Made by a program: the position numbers and the translations under genes. A stretch of 44,470 bases of DNA from a virus: positions 1 to 44,470 of IMG/VR virus record IMGVR_UViG_3300038555_000007, one strand, 5' to 3'. Below the pieces are notes generated by a model. It made no database searches. It saw only the letters and a program-made list of their open reading frames with translations, and was not told where the DNA came from. Positions 6,520-13,117 of the stretch are shown here, one piece after another. Position 1 is the stretch's first letter. Every line of letters starts with the position of its first letter.

Positions 6520-6820
6520 GGTCAACCAGTTCATCGTCGTCGCGCCCGCCGGAATGGGGAAAGCCATCGAGTGGGCGGAGCCGCAACTGCGATCATACCT
6601 GGAGGGGCATTTCCCGCTCTATAGCTTCCGGATCGAGCCGTATGGTCCGTTTCCCGATGAAGAGGACTTCGCGGTCATACCGATCATGAGCCGATCGGCT
6701 GAGTTAGGGGAGCAGAAAGAGCCTGACCAAATTTTCTTGGCTCAGCTTGATCCTTCAGTGATTCCTGAAATTCGGCAGGTGCTCAGGGCATTCGACCCAA
6801 GTGGTCTTCAAGCCCACTGA
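6509..6820 (+). CDS. Hypothetical protein, second gene of the SOS-box pair
   Basis: 103 aa from GTG at 6509, preceded by GAGGGAGA and overlapping the first gene by 11 nt. It opens with a strand-rich part (NQFIVVAPAGMGKAIEWAEPQ), contains FPLYSFRIEPYGPFPDEEDF, and ends with a helix (PSVIPEIRQVLRAFDPS). AGMGK recalls a P-loop, but the spacing GxxxxGK[ST] is not met, so no nucleotide-binding call is made. Expected to be co-induced with the zinc-ribbon gene. Function unknown. It converges on the DUF3037 gene, with only 28 nt between. Confidence 0.6.
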   Translation: MQHEVNQFIVVAPAGMGKAIEWAEPQLRSYLEGHFPLYSFRIEPYGPFPDEEDFAVIPIMSRSAELGEQKEPDQIFLAQLDPSVIPEIRQVLRAFDPSGLQAH

Positions 6821-6848
6821 TCCTGCAATTCGACAACGCTCGTCGTCC

Positions 6849-7694
6849 TCAATCGAAAATGTTGGCCGTGCGCCGAAGCTTTGGGTCGGGAGTCGCCCCG
6901 GGAAGAGCAAAACTAATCAACCCTTGAACGTCATCCATATCGATCACGTTGACCCCAAGGCCGCGCAGACCCATGACCGCTTCGTCCTTGGCCTCTCTGG
7001 CGTACGGCTCATTCGGGTCGACCGCGTGGTCGATTGGCAGGAGGACGTGATGCGGCTCAAGCTTATTTTTTGCCACCAGGTGGCGTAAGCGTGCCTGCCA
7101 AGTTGCGCCGTGATCTATGATGCCGATTGTGGACTTCTGAAGAAAAGCGAGGGGCTTTATCACCCGTGTGCCGTTGCTCTCGCTGCCCAAGTCGAACGAA
7201 ATAGGCATGATCTCATCTTCGATACGTATCCTGCGATAGCCTCGAATAGCGTTCTTCTTCAGGGTTTGGCTCACCGAGCGCGTCAGCAGCGCCTCTCGGT
7301 ATTCCGGCGTGACGAAGCTCCGCATCACGTACCGCTGATACAGTTCGTCAACGATGGACTTTAGGCTTCCATCGGCCATGATGAGGCGTACTTCACTAAA
7401 CGTGACCGCGGATTCGCGCTCCTTAGTGAGGTGGTCAAATGCCATCCCGGCCGAAGTTCGCCGGTCTTGCTCTATGCGCTTGAATTCGAGGCGAAGGCCA
7501 GCGACCGTGTTCGAATACACAGCAGCATCGACGTCATGAAAGAAGCCGCTGATCCGGCGCAGCCTTCTCGGCGCAAGCTTGAAAGCAAAACGTTGAGTTG
7601 AAAACTGCAGCGCGACAATGCCAACATTGGCAAACTCGCCAGTTTCGACGAAAGGCCTAAATCTAACAATGCTGTAGCGTACTATCGTGCTCAC
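6849..7694 (-). CDS. DUF3037 family protein, partner of the HipA-like kinase
   Basis: 281 aa. The opening STIVRYSIVRFRPFVETGEF followed by ANVGIVA is the hallmark of DUF3037. The GTG start at 7694 has a GGGAG ribosome site and overlaps the kinase stop as GTGA; the ORF could be extended 5 codons, but that would discard the coupling. DUF3037 genes often occur beside HipA-like kinase genes in bacterial genomes. The protein may be a substrate, inhibitor or targeting partner of the kinase; I know of no fixed biochemical role. No membrane segments. Residues PHHVLLPIDHAVDP (about 220-235) form a conspicuous histidine-rich turn. Confidence 0.85.
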   Translation of the reverse strand: MSTIVRYSIVRFRPFVETGEFANVGIVALQFSTQRFAFKLAPRRLRRISGFFHDVDAAVYSNTVAGLRLEFKRIEQDRRTSAGMAFDHLTKERESAVTFSEVRLIMADGSLKSIVDELYQRYVMRSFVTPEYREALLTRSVSQTLKKNAIRGYRRIRIEDEIMPISFDLGSESNGTRVIKPLAFLQKSTIGIIDHGATWQARLRHLVAKNKLEPHHVLLPIDHAVDPNEPYAREAKDEAVMGLRGLGVNVIDMDDVQGLISFALPGATPDPKLRRTANIFD

Positions 7695-8422
7695 AGCAGC
7701 GGCTCCCAAAATTCTTGCTGTTCATAAGCCCAGAGACGGGCGAAGATATCGTAAATGTGGCCCGGTGCCTGTTCGGTCCAAGCGCCAGGAATTTCCGCCG
7801 CTATCGAGTGCATACTTTCCAGAGCCAAAGACATATCACCCCGAATGGTATCAGGGAAAATCAAATCAACTGCGGGTTGCCGCCATCCTCTCTCGCAAAC
7901 ATGCAGAGGCGAATTCGCGACAAAATCGAAAGCCGGATCGAACGCCATATTGTGATCAATTACAACGGGCTGGGACTTCGCGAAATCGAAGAACAAGTTT
8001 GGATTGCCTTGACCATCGACACCCGTCCGGTCCTCGTTCTTGATCCAATAGTCGAAGAGAAACAGTCGCTGTTGAAAGGCTCTGGGTAGGCCCTTTAGCG
8101 TTGCGAGTGGCATCTCTACCATAGTTGGCACCGCTCTCGATGCAAAACACCACCCAGTTCCCAAGGAGCTTCGCGCTCCAGCATCGAAGTCCAGCATTTC
8201 TGCTGGCGCCTGCGCTAAGCAAAACTCCGGGATTGGTAGGCCGAAGGCTCTGCCCAAAGTTCCGGCTACCAGCTCGTTTATCAGTCCTGTAGCTAGGGCC
8301 TGCCGGCCCTTTACGAAATAGGAGAGGCCATCTGAGAGCGTACAGAGGTAGGGCGTCGTCATCCCACTCTCAGCGGGCCTGATGATCTCGCGAATTGTCT
8401 GATGCGAGATTTCGGCCGTCAT
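7691..8422 (-). CDS. HipA-like protein kinase (HipA_2 type)
   Basis: 243 aa. Kinase elements are visible: the ATP-anchoring lysine K38 (YFVKG), a catalytic loop KNEDRTG (128-134, base D131) with metal-binding N142 (GNPNLFF), and a DFG-equivalent IDHNMAFD (155-162, D156). HipA itself phosphorylates glutamyl-tRNA synthetase and causes dormancy; the compact HipA_2 group lacks HipA's N-terminal subdomain and its substrates are not known to me. The ATG shares one base with the repressor stop (TGATG), so the start is at 8422, and the kinase should be made whenever repressor is. No HipB-like antitoxin is adjacent; the repressor HTH or DUF3037 might fill that role. Confidence 0.87.
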   Translation of the reverse strand: MTAEISHQTIREIIRPAESGMTTPYLCTLSDGLSYFVKGRQALATGLINELVAGTLGRAFGLPIPEFCLAQAPAEMLDFDAGARSSLGTGWCFASRAVPTMVEMPLATLKGLPRAFQQRLFLFDYWIKNEDRTGVDGQGNPNLFFDFAKSQPVVIDHNMAFDPAFDFVANSPLHVCERGWRQPAVDLIFPDTIRGDMSLALESMHSIAAEIPGAWTEQAPGHIYDIFARLWAYEQQEFWEPLL

Positions 8423-9126
8423 CAACCCGGCAGCCTATGGATGATATCCCTCACCAGCCCCACGATGGCCACCTCGACCCCGTTGTCTTCCCAATTGTCA
8501 TGTTCAACGATGATGGGCTTGTGCTTAGGGTTCGTTGACCGCGGCTGGAATTCAATCCTGTCTTCGAACCACTCCACCTGCTTGACCGACAGCTCACGCT
8601 CCTGGCCGCCGTTCTTTGATCGTTGGATGACGACCACCAGGCCGTTGCGAAGGGGCGACCGGCTGGAGATCTCGTCATAGTCGATCGCGACCAGGCGCGA
8701 CCCGGGCGTGATCGGATGGGGCTTCAGGTCATTCATCGAATCCCCAGCTACGTCATAGACCCGCTGCGTTGCGTCAGGAAACTTGTCGTCAGCGGGCACC
8801 GTGACCCACTCCGGATCATCCTGGGCGAGCTCGTCCACTTCGCGCCAGGCGCCCGCCTCCACAATGGCCACTACAGGAGCTGTACCGGCAGAGCGTGATA
8901 CCCGCCGGATCTCGGCGCCCTCGGCCTCAATGCCTTCCTTGAGCCATAGCGCTGTCTTGTCAACGGCCTTGGCCAAGGTCTCGAGCACGTTGCCGCGCGG
9001 GTTGTCCACTTCGCCCCGAAGGTACTTGTTGAGGCTGTCGTAAGAGATGCCCGAACGCCGATGAAGCTCGGCCTTGTTCCAGCCGAGCTCGTCAATCCGA
9101 GCCTGAAGTCGTTCCCACCATTTCAT
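8422..9126 (-). CDS. CI-type prophage repressor with S24 (LexA-like) self-cleavage domain
   Basis: 234 aa. XRE/Cro-type helix-turn-helix at residues 1-65 (WNKAELHRRSGISYDSLNKY), linker, then a LexA-fold peptidase: cleavage site A91-G92 (VEAGAW), nucleophile S130 (GDSMN) and general-base K182 (SVKQ). It should hold the lytic promoters silent and be inactivated when RecA filaments trigger autocleavage. Start at MKWWER; the ORF could begin 4 codons earlier. It is transcribed away from cro across the shared operator region, and its transcript carries the HipA-like and DUF3037 genes. Confidence 0.92.
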   Translation of the reverse strand: MKWWERLQARIDELGWNKAELHRRSGISYDSLNKYLRGEVDNPRGNVLETLAKAVDKTALWLKEGIEAEGAEIRRVSRSAGTAPVVAIVEAGAWREVDELAQDDPEWVTVPADDKFPDATQRVYDVAGDSMNDLKPHPITPGSRLVAIDYDEISSRSPLRNGLVVVIQRSKNGGQERELSVKQVEWFEDRIEFQPRSTNPKHKPIIVEHDNWEDNGVEVAIVGLVRDIIHRLPG

Positions 9127-9149
9127 GGCAAGAAGCATAGGTCAGGAAA

Positions 9150-9170
9150 ATAATTCCGAATTGGAATTAT
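9150..9170. promoter_or_regulatory. Inverted-repeat operator between cI and cro
   Basis: ATAATTCC-GAATT-GGAATTAT, a perfect 8-bp inverted repeat around a 5-bp centre. Each arm is the GGAATTAT half-site also seen at 6205-6212. It lies 24 nt upstream of the repressor start and next to the cro promoter, so it is the best candidate for repressor autoregulation or Cro binding. Confidence 0.68.
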
Positions 9171-9176
9171 CAGGCA

Positions 9177-9205
9177 TTGAAACTGGAATTTAAATCCAGT
9201 ATGAC
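9177..9205 (+). promoter_or_regulatory. cro promoter with operator inside its spacer
   Basis: TTGAAA (9177-9182), 17-nt spacer, TATGAC (9200-9205). The spacer holds the 15-bp operator TGGAATTTAAATCCA (9184-9198), identical to the left operator, so repressor would exclude polymerase. The predicted transcription start, 9211-9213, coincides with the ATG at 9213, suggesting a leaderless cro mRNA. Confidence 0.58.
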
Positions 9206-9212
9206 ATTGGGC

Positions 9213-9431
9213 ATGGAAAGCACCCTGACAGTTGCCCAGATCATCAAAATGGCCGGCGGCCCTGCTGCAATCGCGGAAGCGAGTGCGGGCGCTATCAAGA
9301 AGGACGCGGTCTACAAATGGCCGTCCATCGGCGTGCCTGACCGTCACTGGCAAATCCTCATTGAGCGGGCAGGGGTCACGGCAGAGCAGCTGTACGCGGC
9401 CAATCTCGGCGCGCGCGGGGTGGCGGCATGA
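9213..9431 (+). CDS. Cro-like / YdaS-type helix-turn-helix protein
   Basis: 72 aa. TVAQIIKMAGGPAAIAEAS followed by KKDAVYKWPSIGVPDRHW is the usual helix-turn-helix plan of small Cro/YdaS proteins, where the second helix (DAVYKW) enters the major groove. Divergent from the repressor, under the operator-bearing promoter, it should be the first rightward gene and oppose repressor synthesis. The frame is open from a TTG at 9177 and an ATG at 9201, but these fall within the operator and -10, so ATG 9213 is preferred. Stop overlaps the next start as ATGA. Confidence 0.75.
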   Translation: MESTLTVAQIIKMAGGPAAIAEASAGAIKKDAVYKWPSIGVPDRHWQILIERAGVTAEQLYAANLGARGVAA

Positions 9432-9844
9432 CGCGGCCAGCGGATATCCCCAGCATCATCGGCGCTGATGCAAAGGCCGTAGCGGACTGGTTCATAGCCA
9501 ACCATGCCGGAGCAATTTGCGGGGACCAGAACACGCTGGCCAGCGATCTGGCCGATGTGCTGGCCGATTTCCGCAGCGTCCCGACAAATGCCGGCCTGAC
9601 CTCCCGCCAGCGCCAGTGCCTCGGCTTCATCAAGCGCTATCTCTCCGGCGGCGATGGCACCCCGCCAACCGTCCGTGAAATTGCTGACGGCATCGGCGTA
9701 ACCCTGAGCCGTGCCCATTCCACGCTGAAGCAACTCCAGCACCGCGGCTACATCACCATGACGCCGCGCTGCCCCCGCTCGATCGCGCTCGTCGGCAAAG
9801 TCGACGATGTAAGCGCTGCTCACAAGAATTCCGGAGAAGCGTAA
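9428..9844 (+). CDS. LexA-type winged-helix DNA-binding protein without peptidase domain
   Basis: 138 aa. Residues about 57-118 (LTSRQRQCLGFIKRYL, PPTVREIADGIGV, AHSTLKQLQHRGYI) reproduce the LexA N-terminal winged helix closely, but no S24 domain follows, so it cannot self-cleave. Such stand-alone domains occur in rhizobial phages in the position of early regulators such as lambda CII. It might compete for LexA boxes (there are two in this window) or bind phage promoters. The first 55 residues are helical and unassigned. Confidence 0.77.
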   Translation: MTRPADIPSIIGADAKAVADWFIANHAGAICGDQNTLASDLADVLADFRSVPTNAGLTSRQRQCLGFIKRYLSGGDGTPPTVREIADGIGVTLSRAHSTLKQLQHRGYITMTPRCPRSIALVGKVDDVSAAHKNSGEA

Positions 9845-10885
9845 ATGACCGTCGAGGACAGTGTTGCCCAGGACCAGTTGCGCGCCTTCGTGGAGCGCAT
9901 CGAGCGGATGGAGGAAGAGAAAGCCGCCATCGCCGCCGACATCAAGGAAATCTACGCCGAGGCCAAGGGCAACGGCTTCGACACCAAGATCCTCCGCAAG
10001 CTCGTCACGATCCGCAAGCAGGACGCGAACGAGCGGATGGAGCAGGACAGCATCCTTGAATTGTATATGGGCGCCCTCGGCATGGTCGCGGCGCCGCCAG
10101 AGGACGATTACGAGCCCGTGCGGCAGCCGGCCACCCTCAGCAACAGCGAAGCCACGCTCGACGCTCTGATCGAACGCCTGTCCGGCGAAATCGACCCGAA
10201 GCTGCTGATGCAAATCATTGAGGGCAGCAAGACCGTCGACGGTCGCCAAGCAATTCTCAGCGCCCTCGACGCCGTGAAGGCCGAGAGCATCACCGAACCC
10301 CAGCCTGCCCTCCAGGCTGAGAGCGACCTGACCAGATCCCATGCCCCTGAAAATGGTCAGGTCGCAGATAATTCCGATATCGCCAATCCGATATCGAACG
10401 AGAAGGCAGAGGCTGCCGAGCTTACCTACAGCGATCCGCAGCGGTCGGTGCCGGCTACCCGTGAGGATGCCCCATTGGTCGCCTCTGCCCCCATGTATGC
10501 CGAACCCGGCGTCATCACCTGGGAATCCTGCCCACCTGAACCAGTAGAGCGCCACGAATACAGCGCTGCCTTCGGTGATCTCGGCCAGGATATCGAGGTC
10601 ATCACCGAAGACATGCAGCAGGCTCGCTCCGCTCCCATCGTCAAGGTCAAGAACAAGATCCTCGACGGCTGGGCCCGGTACATGAAGGCCCGCGAGCTCG
10701 GCATCGAATACCCCGTTGTCCAGTACGACGGCACCGACTGGCTGGTCGACTGCATCAAGTGGAACATCGAGGGCCGTATCCTCACCGATCAGCAGAAGCG
10801 GACCATCAGCAATCGGCTGATCGCCATCTTCCCACAGCGCAAGGGCATCATCTGGGCGGCCATGGCCGGCGAGGAGATTGGCTGA
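9845..10885 (+). CDS. GapR (DUF2312)-ParB-like domain fusion
   Basis: 346 aa. Residues 1-80 match the whole of Gap[41 protein letters not shown] and [15 protein letters not shown]. GapR is an alphaproteobacterial nucleoid protein that wraps overtwisted DNA ahead of forks and polymerases. A low-complexity linker (about 81-240) leads to residues 243-327, which resemble the ParB/sulfiredoxin fold: [20 protein letters not shown], then [13 protein letters not shown] and [13 protein letters not shown]. The ParB CTP-box residues (GxxRR) are replaced by GWARY, so CTP use is doubtful. ATG directly follows the previous stop. It may organise replicating phage DNA. Confidence 0.8.
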   Translation: MTVEDSVAQDQLRAFVERIERMEEEKAAIAADIKEIYAEAKGNGFDTKILRKLVTIRKQDANERMEQDSILELYMGALGMVAAPPEDDYEPVRQPATLSNSEATLDALIERLSGEIDPKLLMQIIEGSKTVDGRQAILSALDAVKAESITEPQPALQAESDLTRSHAPENGQVADNSDIANPISNEKAEAAELTYSDPQRSVPATREDAPLVASAPMYAEPGVITWESCPPEPVERHEYSAAFGDLGQDIEVITEDMQQARSAPIVKVKNKILDGWARYMKARELGIEYPVVQYDGTDWLVDCIKWNIEGRILTDQQKRTISNRLIAIFPQRKGIIWAAMAGEEIG

Positions 10886-11007
10886 TGACCCGGATTCCCC
10901 ACGGCTTTGTAAACACAGCTCCAGCGATCTGGGCAATGACCGGCGCACTTGGTGTTGTCGCATTTGCGGCGGCCGTCCTGCGGGCAGTGGGAGGGTTTGC
11001 ATCATGA
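10885..11007 (+). CDS. Single-span small membrane protein, 40 aa
   Basis: 40 aa; starts in TGATG overlap with the GapR fusion and ends in ATGA overlap with the next gene. Residues about 13-34 (PAIWAMTGALGVVAFAAAVL) form one membrane span with the start probably outside. Function unknown. Confidence 0.55.
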   Translation: MTRIPHGFVNTAPAIWAMTGALGVVAFAAAVLRAVGGFAS

Positions 11008-11285
11008 GCGCTTGGGCGGTTCCTGGAGCGAAATGCATCTGCGTCCGTGACCCGTACCTTTTGGTCGATGGCGGCTATCCGCCGTTCCGCAAGGGCGACG
11101 TGCTCACGGTAGCGGCGTCGCATATGTGGGCGCCTCACGGCCTTATGCTGCGGTTCGTTGAGCGCGAGATCGACCATTGGGGCCACGTCGACGGCTTCCG
11201 TCCGCTCATCACCAAGTCTCAAGAGCAAGACGTCGGTCTCTTCGTCCATCACCTGGAATCCACTCCAGTCGGTGAAGACGCATGA
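11004..11285 (+). CDS. Hypothetical early protein, 93 aa
   Basis: 93 aa from MSAWAVPGAKCICVRDPYLL. Strand-rich, with FRKGDVLTVAASHMW and LMLRFVEREIDHWGHVDGFR resembling a small SH3-like barrel, a common layout in phage proteins of this position. The start is set by ATGA overlap; an in-frame extension upstream is a shadow of the GapR fusion. No function assigned. Confidence 0.65.
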   Translation: MSAWAVPGAKCICVRDPYLLVDGGYPPFRKGDVLTVAASHMWAPHGLMLRFVEREIDHWGHVDGFRPLITKSQEQDVGLFVHHLESTPVGEDA

Positions 11286-11707
11286 TCTCACTGGCTCCAC
11301 ACCAACTTCAGAAATGGACGCACACCGAGCGGGGCAACTCGTCGGGGCTGTGTGCGCCCATTCCTGCAGTTGTCTACGACGAGCTGCAGGCTTGTAGCCT
11401 TGGCCGGGGCTTCGCCACCCCGGTCCTTTTCCAGAATTCCCATCGGCAGAAAACCCTCCCTCTGCCGCAACTGCGAGCGCGCGCCTTTGCCGGCTGCGCC
11501 TCGCGCTTTCATTCCGTGCACTCGACCGGTTGCAGCCGGTCCCGTGCGCAATCCTTGCCGGCGAAGCAATGCTTTCAACGTCTCGCTTACCGGCTCCATT
11601 CCCATCTCAATCGCCTTTCCTTGGGCTCGACTGTTCGTGAGATCAGTTGTGAACCCAAAGGATTAGGAAATGTCCGAAAAGTCTTCGGAGAACTCCGAAA
11701 TGTCTGA
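11282..11707 (+). CDS. Uncertain ORF in a poorly explained 384-nt stretch
   Basis: 141 codons open, beginning with an ATGA overlap to the preceding gene, which is the only good sign. The product (MISLAPHQLQKWTHTERGN onward) is rich in Ser, Arg, His and Cys and looks unlike a folded protein after residue ~45. It overlaps the next gene by 38 nt. A competing minus-strand frame, 11605..11288 (105 aa, METs preceded by AAGGAAAGG), covers the same ground with a plausible helix (SETLKALLRRQGLR). A terminator-like hairpin also lies within. I cannot decide which, if any, is translated. Confidence 0.28.
   Translation: MISLAPHQLQKWTHTERGNSSGLCAPIPAVVYDELQACSLGRGFATPVLFQNSHRQKTLPLPQLRARAFAGCASRFHSVHSTGCSRSRAQSLPAKQCFQRLAYRLHSHLNRLSLGSTVREISCEPKGLGNVRKVFGELRNV
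11404..11430 (+). terminator. Possible rho-independent terminator of the first rightward segment
   Basis: CCGGGG (11404-11409) pairs with CCCCGG (11418-11423) around an 8-nt loop, followed by TCCTTTT. It would end transcripts from the cro promoter before the 11670 gene, a place where lambdoid phages keep an early terminator. Short and with an interrupted U tract, so moderate support only. Confidence 0.38.
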
Positions 11708-12056
11708 AGTCGCCTTTGCATCCGAGATGCTCAAGTCGGCAATCGCGCCGGCTGCCATCTCCAGCCACATCGGTGAGCGCATCCGCGCGGCCGCCGTAAC
11801 CCTGCGCTGGTCGCAGTCCCGGACCAAGGACATTTGGTACGCGGATCCGCGCGTCAGCATCAAACCGCGCGAGCTGCGCCAAATCGAGGAAATCACAGGT
11901 GTCCGCTATGGCCGCGAAGAACTCGCAAATATCGACGCCCTCATCAGCCGAGCCGACGCGCTCCTGGTGGACGAAAGCCCGCGTGGCGGTAGCCCGATCC
12001 TTGCTGCGCTCCGCGCGCTGGTTGGCGCTGTTGATCGCGCCGGAGCTCGCTTCTGA
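11670..12056 (+). CDS. Hypothetical protein, 128 aa
   Basis: 128 aa with AGGATTAGGAA as ribosome site. The first 15 residues are Ser/Glu-rich (SEKSSENSEMSE); then a helix-turn-helix-like stretch: SSHIGERIRAAAVTLRWSQS, RTKDIWYADPRVSIKPRELR, QIEEITGVRYGREELANIDA. This resembles a small DNA-binding protein that counts on a C-terminal dimer helix (AALRALVGAVDRAG). Family not recognised. It begins a new gene group after the uncertain stretch and may have its own promoter. Confidence 0.65.
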   Translation: MSEKSSENSEMSEVAFASEMLKSAIAPAAISSHIGERIRAAAVTLRWSQSRTKDIWYADPRVSIKPRELRQIEEITGVRYGREELANIDALISRADALLVDESPRGGSPILAALRALVGAVDRAGARF

Positions 12057-12088
12057 ACCGTCTGAACACAACCAGGGAGAAGACGACC

Positions 12089-12412
12089 ATGACCGCACGT
12101 AAGCAGAACCAGCCCGTCGAAGTCACCACCCCGGCCATCCCGGCAGATATCGCTTTCGCCAATGCCATCAACGCAACGCGGGATGCCGCCGTTGTCGATG
12201 AGCAGGCGCTGGCATCACAGAAGGCCGCCCGTATCGGCCAGATGGAACGCGACATGGCACGGCTCCACGCCGCCTATGACGCCGATATCCGTGCGCTCGA
12301 TGAGCAACTGAACCAGCAGGTCAACATCATCGAGGCGGCCGACGCGGCGCTGTTCCACCTGACCCAGGCGCACAACAAGCCGAACAACGTCGTTGCCATG
12401 GCGGCTGAGTAG
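12089..12412 (+). CDS. Hypothetical coiled-coil protein, 107 aa
   Basis: 107 aa with a CAGGGAGA ribosome site. A long helix with heptad spacing (SQKAARIGQMERDMARLHAA, DIRALDEQLNQQVNIIEAAD) spans residues about 40-90. The N-terminal 30 residues are polar and probably unstructured. No catalytic motif. Likely an oligomeric accessory protein of the early region. Confidence 0.65.
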   Translation: MTARKQNQPVEVTTPAIPADIAFANAINATRDAAVVDEQALASQKAARIGQMERDMARLHAAYDADIRALDEQLNQQVNIIEAADAALFHLTQAHNKPNNVVAMAAE

Positions 12413-12421
12413 GGTCCGGCC

Positions 12422-12627
12422 ATGAACCGCGGCGTCAGGCTCAAGGTCAACCAGTGCGAGGGCAAACGTCCCTACGCTCGTTGACAGAGGCAACCAAGTG
12501 GCGCCGGAACATGCATGCCCTCGAAGCATATCACTGCCCGCACTGCGGACAGTTCCACCTCGGAAACAAGCCGAAAGGGCAGGGGCGTCCGAAGCCTCCC
12601 CCGCCGGCGATTGAACTGGAGTTTTGA
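12422..12627 (+). pseudogene. Zinc-ribbon protein gene split by a frameshift
   Basis: The first frame (12422-12484, MNRGVRLKVNQCEGKRPYAR, then TGA) continues in sense in the -1 frame from TTG at 12481, giving LTEATKWRRNMHALEAYHCP and HCGQFHLGNKPKGQG to a stop at 12625-12627. Joined, this is a ~68-aa zinc ribbon (single C near residue 12, CPHC, H). Either one T has been lost (or mis-sequenced) at CGTTGA, or the second half is read from TTG, or ribosomes slip. The sequence CGTTGA is not a classic slippery site, so a mutation or error is most likely. Confidence 0.55.
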
Positions 12628-12629
12628 GC

Positions 12630-12914
12630 ATGGCAAAGCCTGACGATATTCCGCAGGACGTGTGGGACGCTGCTCTCGAGCCAAGCGAGAAGGCTTACAT
12701 AGCGTTCCGGTACGACGAGGCTCAGGCTATCGTCGCCCGCGCCATGATGGCCGCCGCAGCGAAAGAGCGGGAAGCATGCGCGCTGATCGCGGACAAGAAC
12801 GCGCAGATCGATCCGCAGGAAGACAATGTCGACCCCTCTGAGGAGTTCGAGATTGGAGGAAGGGTTCGCGCCAGAGCAGTCGCCGCCGCCATCCGCAAGC
12901 GTGGGAAGGCATAG
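12630..12914 (+). CDS. Hypothetical phage protein, 94 aa
   Basis: 94 aa from MAKPDDIPQDVWDAA. The core FRYDEAQAIVARAMMAAAAK, EREACALIADKNA and the ending RVRARAVAAAIRKRG form a pattern I have seen often in rhizobial phage early regions, where it is always a hypothetical protein. Mostly helical, no motif. Start at ATG 12630; TTG two codons earlier overlaps the zinc-ribbon stop. Confidence 0.68.
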   Translation: MAKPDDIPQDVWDAALEPSEKAYIAFRYDEAQAIVARAMMAAAAKEREACALIADKNAQIDPQEDNVDPSEEFEIGGRVRARAVAAAIRKRGKA

Positions 12915-12916
12915 CC

Positions 12917-13117
12917 ATGTCCCTCAAGATTGAATCCCTCCCCCAACTCACCAGCATCAACCCTCCCGTAAAAGGTGAAACGGGCGACCATCGTCTTGTT
13001 CACCGGCTCAGAGCAGAGAAAACCGCCGCTCTCGTAGCAGGAGTAAAAGCCAAGGCCAGGGCAACTGATCGTCGTGTTCAGGGGTATCTGGATATGATCG
13101 CGGGGAGGCACCCATGA
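12917..13117 (+). CDS. Hypothetical basic protein, 66 aa
   Basis: 66 aa, MSLKIESLPQLTSINPPVKG onward, with a basic helical C-terminal half (EKTAALVAGVKAKARATDRR) that could bind nucleic acid. The next gene starts inside its last codons (ATGA). No family recognised. Confidence 0.55.
   Translation: MSLKIESLPQLTSINPPVKGETGDHRLVHRLRAEKTAALVAGVKAKARATDRRVQGYLDMIAGRHP

Noticed and set aside
6509-6820. P-loop ATPase call from AGMGK
   Set aside because: Walker A spacing GxxxxGK[ST] is not met and there is no Walker B.
9177-9431. TTG start at 9177 for the Cro-like protein
   Set aside because: The added residues would be encoded by the operator and promoter elements; the ATG at 9213 suits the promoter and the domain.
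9344-11038. 564-codon minus-strand ORF opposite the early rightward genes
   Set aside because: It lies wholly antisense to coupled genes with recognised domains (LexA-type wHTH, GapR fusion). Long antisense frames are common in GC-rich DNA, and no motif or ribosome site supports it.
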